Positions 61,736-64,000 of a stretch of DNA of 64,000 nt are shown here, in pieces; positions within the stretch are counted from its first letter, which is position 1, and the number at the start of each line of letters is the position of its first letter. A program made the translations under genes and the position numbers. This DNA is from Polyangiaceae bacterium. GTDB lineage: Bacteria; Myxococcota_A; Polyangia; Polyangiales; Polyangiaceae. The notes under the pieces were generated by a model. The model worked only from the letters and a program-made list of their open reading frames with translations. It searched no databases and had not been told where the DNA came from. Location of the stretch: assembly GCA_015075635.1 (NCBI GenBank), contig JABTUA010000002.1, positions 2,794,708-2,858,707 of the forward strand, in the 5' to 3' direction.

Positions 61736-63931
61736 TCACTTCCCGAGCGCGGCGCCCAGGCACGCGACCAACACGTTCGAGCCCGGCGCCGGCGTCTCCT
61801 CGCCCGCGAAGCGCACGAGCTGGCGGTGGGTCGCGGGACAGCTCGCGACCAGCGCGGGGTTCCCCAGCCCGCGGTCGGGCTCGACGTAGCACCAGCCGGT
61901 GCCCTCGGGCTTCACGTCGTTCTGACACGACCCGAGGTCGGTCGCGACGCCGAGCTCGCACAGGCAAAACGCCTCGCAGGAGAGCTGGTCCTTCGAACCA
62001 GGGCCGCACTGCCCCGACTCGCGGAGCTCTCGGCGCGCTGCGCTCGCCAGCGTCGCGCTGACGGGGTGCCGGTTCTTCGCTGCGTCGCAGCTGCAAGCGG
62101 ACGCCGGCAGCGCCTCGACGACCGCGCACTTCACGGCGCCGTCGTCCGCGATCGACAGCGGCCTCGGCAGGCATTGCGTCAAGAGCTTGTCGCGCAGGCG
62201 CTCGACGATGGACTCGACCGCGGGGTTGTAGCCGAAGCTGGGGGAAGCGCTGTCGCCGCTCGACAGCTTGGGGCAGATCGACGCGACGATGGCCCCGTCG
62301 CCCAGGCCCTTCAAGACCTCGAGCTGGCGCGTGCCCGGATACGCCTTGGCGAAGTGCTGCGTGGTCCCGTACTGTCCGCTGGCGGGGTCCTGGCACAGCG
62401 GGTTCTTGCTCGGATCGCTGGAGGTCACGTTCGTGCAGTCGCAGGACCCGGTCGCCATCGTGCAATCTCGGGGCTTTGCGAGCGGGTAGATGCAGGCGTA
62501 CTGCAGGTCCTCGCCGCCCGTGTTCCACTCGTGGCCGTTCACCGGGTGAGCGCCCGGCCCGTCCGGACCCACCAGCGGCACGCCGGTCGCAGGATGGACC
62601 CCGCTGCGCGGCAGGACGGACTCGCGCATGAGCGGATCGCCCGCTGGCGCTCCCGCGGACGGTAGGAGCCACGACCAGCGGTCCTGCTCGGTGAGCTGCC
62701 GCGCGGTCAGGTAGCGCATCGTGTCGGGGTCGCTCTGGCTCTCGGCGCTCGCCACGTCGTGCCAGGGCAGGCCCAGGATCCCCGCCAGGAGCACCTGCGA
62801 GGGGTCGCGTGCCCTGACGCCCGTCGGCGCGGAATAGAGCGGGTTCGGCACCTCTTCGCCGCGCCGGTTCCGGATCGTCGGCTTCGTGAGCCCGTCCACG
62901 TAGCGCGCTGTCGGGTACAGGAAGTCGATGCCGAAGCGCCGCTTCTGCTCCCAGCAGCGCAGGTTGCGGCTGTCCTCCGCGGTGTCGAGGACTGACGACT
63001 GGCACGCGGGATCGTCCGCGAGCGCGACGCAGCCGGCAGGCGGGGCGCTCTCGCTCGTGCCGCAGGAGCGACAGCACGGGCTGGCGATGTCGCTCGCGCA
63101 CGCGCTGGTCGAGCGATACAGGTTCTGTTCCTGCTGCGTGGCGTACCAGGACCAGCCGTCGTCCACGAGGGAGCAATCGTTCTCGTCGCTGAGCATCACC
63201 ACCAGGAGCAACGAGTCCGGGCGCAGGAACTCCTTGCGCTGCGCCAAGAGGACCTCGTCCACGCCCTCGGCGACGGTGACCCCGTCCTTCTTGGTGACGG
63301 TCAGCGGCGGCTCGGGGTCGATCAGGAAGCGGTACCAGGCCTCCAACGACGCCTCGTATCCGCAGCCCTCGTCGCCCGCCGCCTTCACCTGCTGGGCCAG
63401 CCCTTGGACGAACGCGCTCGGATCTGCCGTGTCGTCGCCGGGGCTCCAATCGAGGTGTGGGGCCAGGAGGTGGCCGGCCTGATCTTGGGTCGGGTTCCAC
63501 TTCTGCCACTTGGGAGTGCAGATGTCCGAGCCGTGTCCGCCGAGGCTCGAGCTCAGCACCCCGACGTGGATGTCGGTGACCGGCCGGAACTCCGGCGCGC
63601 CGACCGCGCAGGGATGATTCGTCCCGAGGGGCGCTCCGCTCGTCTCGTCCACGCAGCGCGGAGCGACCAGCCGCCGCACCAGCGCAGGAACTGCGTCCGC
63701 GAGCAACGCCTGCTTGTCCGCCATCGACTGCGAGTTGTCGATCATGAACAAGAGGTCGATCTTGCTGGGCGCCTCCAGGGCCAACTGCTTGACCACCACG
63801 TTGCTGGTCGCGGGCTCCATCGTCGAGAGCGGTCGATCCAGGCAACCCGTGGCCAGGAGCACCGCGAGCCCAGCCCCCAGCATGACCCCGGACCTGCGAG
63901 CACACCTCCTCCGTTCAGCCGTCGCTCCCAT
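61736..63931 (-). CDS. Large VWA-like lipoprotein
   Basis: The 731-residue protein has a lipoprotein signal (lipobox ATGC, Cys near residue 30). A von Willebrand factor A-like start follows: IDLLFMIDNSQSMADKQALL near residue 60, with DNSQSM giving the MIDAS D-x-S-x-S, then VTDIHVGVLSSSLGGHG and LLVVMLSDENDCS near 215-250. Many cysteines lie in the C-terminal half. Similar large lipoproteins with a VWA domain are common in Polyangia and their function is unknown; MIDAS domains bind proteins through a metal. ATG 63931 was chosen because GGAGG lies seven bases upstream; GTG 63943 is in frame. The remaining bases to 64000 hold its promoter region and no gene I can see. Confidence 0.85.
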   Translation of the reverse strand: MGATAERRRCARRSGVMLGAGLAVLLATGCLDRPLSTMEPATSNVVVKQLALEAPSKIDLLFMIDNSQSMADKQALLADAVPALVRRLVAPRCVDETSGAPLGTNHPCAVGAPEFRPVTDIHVGVLSSSLGGHGSDICTPKWQKWNPTQDQAGHLLAPHLDWSPGDDTADPSAFVQGLAQQVKAAGDEGCGYEASLEAWYRFLIDPEPPLTVTKKDGVTVAEGVDEVLLAQRKEFLRPDSLLLVVMLSDENDCSLVDDGWSWYATQQEQNLYRSTSACASDIASPCCRSCGTSESAPPAGCVALADDPACQSSVLDTAEDSRNLRCWEQKRRFGIDFLYPTARYVDGLTKPTIRNRRGEEVPNPLYSAPTGVRARDPSQVLLAGILGLPWHDVASAESQSDPDTMRYLTARQLTEQDRWSWLLPSAGAPAGDPLMRESVLPRSGVHPATGVPLVGPDGPGAHPVNGHEWNTGGEDLQYACIYPLAKPRDCTMATGSCDCTNVTSSDPSKNPLCQDPASGQYGTTQHFAKAYPGTRQLEVLKGLGDGAIVASICPKLSSGDSASPSFGYNPAVESIVERLRDKLLTQCLPRPLSIADDGAVKCAVVEALPASACSCDAAKNRHPVSATLASAARRELRESGQCGPGSKDQLSCEAFCLCELGVATDLGSCQNDVKPEGTGWCYVEPDRGLGNPALVASCPATHRQLVRFAGEETPAPGSNVLVACLGAALGK

Positions 63932-64000
63932 GCGCGCCTCCACCCTCGTTCGTCGCGCGAGCGCCTGGGCTGGATCGGCGACCTTGCCGCACCACGCGGT

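Noticed and set aside
61704..63905. 733-codon minus-strand ORF parallel to the VWA-like gene
   Set aside because: It is out of frame with the VWA-like protein, which has a signal peptide and MIDAS motif.

Overview
The window is about 64 kb of GC-rich bacterial chromosome. The gene content points to a myxobacterium of the Sorangium/Polyangium type (Myxococcota, Polyangia). The signs are: an alternative complex III (ACIII) plus aa3-type oxidase operon, three membrane-anchored Ser/Thr kinases with Pro/Ala-rich tails, PilZ proteins with disordered tails, many lipoproteins with Gly/Ser-rich linkers after the lipobox, Cys-rich secreted proteins, and a protein ending in a MYXO-CTERM-like sorting signal. 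The taxonomic call is an inference from content; there is no rRNA in the window.

Layout. Positions 1-10.7 kb hold a plus-strand respiratory operon: the 3' end of actB, then actC, a fused actD-actE, actF, a single-span protein, a di-haem cytochrome c lipoprotein, a 51-residue membrane protein, coxB, coxA, coxC, a subunit IV-like gene with a long Asp-rich insert, a second subunit III gene and a small membrane protein. Together they would move electrons from quinol through ACIII and cytochrome c to O2. At 10.7-11 kb there are repeats. At 11-20 kb come a radical SAM protein, a PBP4-type peptidase, a peptide-binding lipoprotein, CTP synthase, a lipid kinase-like protein and a HEAT-repeat lipoprotein. 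At 20-25.4 kb lies a four-gene TRAP transporter of the TatT-associated (TPAT) type. At 25.4-28.6 kb a DbpA-like helicase overlaps a MATE exporter gene. At 28.9-46.2 kb is a signalling and envelope region: a kinase with two catalytic domains, two adjacent proteins each carrying three DsbA-like domains, a second kinase, two PilZ proteins, an esterase, glyoxalase II, tRNA-Arg(CCG), a nucleotidyltransferase with a small partner, and a three-gene kinase/TPR operon.

Positions 46.3-50.5 kb hold a LamG lipoprotein, a thioesterase, an amine oxidase-like flavoprotein, a molbindin and a membrane protein with a HEWGH motif. Positions 50.5-51.4 kb are a 51-bp tandem repeat in two arrays, interleaved with a 191-bp duplication of the 3' end of the neighbouring MYXO-CTERM gene. 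Positions 51.3-64 kb are rich in secreted products: an NlpC/P60-like protein (frameshifted), Cys-rich lipoproteins (one frameshifted), a SulP transporter, a three-haem cytochrome, a VapBC pair and a large VWA-like lipoprotein.

No prophage, insertion sequence, CRISPR array or biosynthetic cluster was seen. The most unusual items are the six tandem DsbA-like domains over two genes, the minisatellite that has captured a copy of a MYXO-CTERM coding end, the tandem kinase, and the frameshifts inside Gly-rich linkers, which could be biological or sequencing error.
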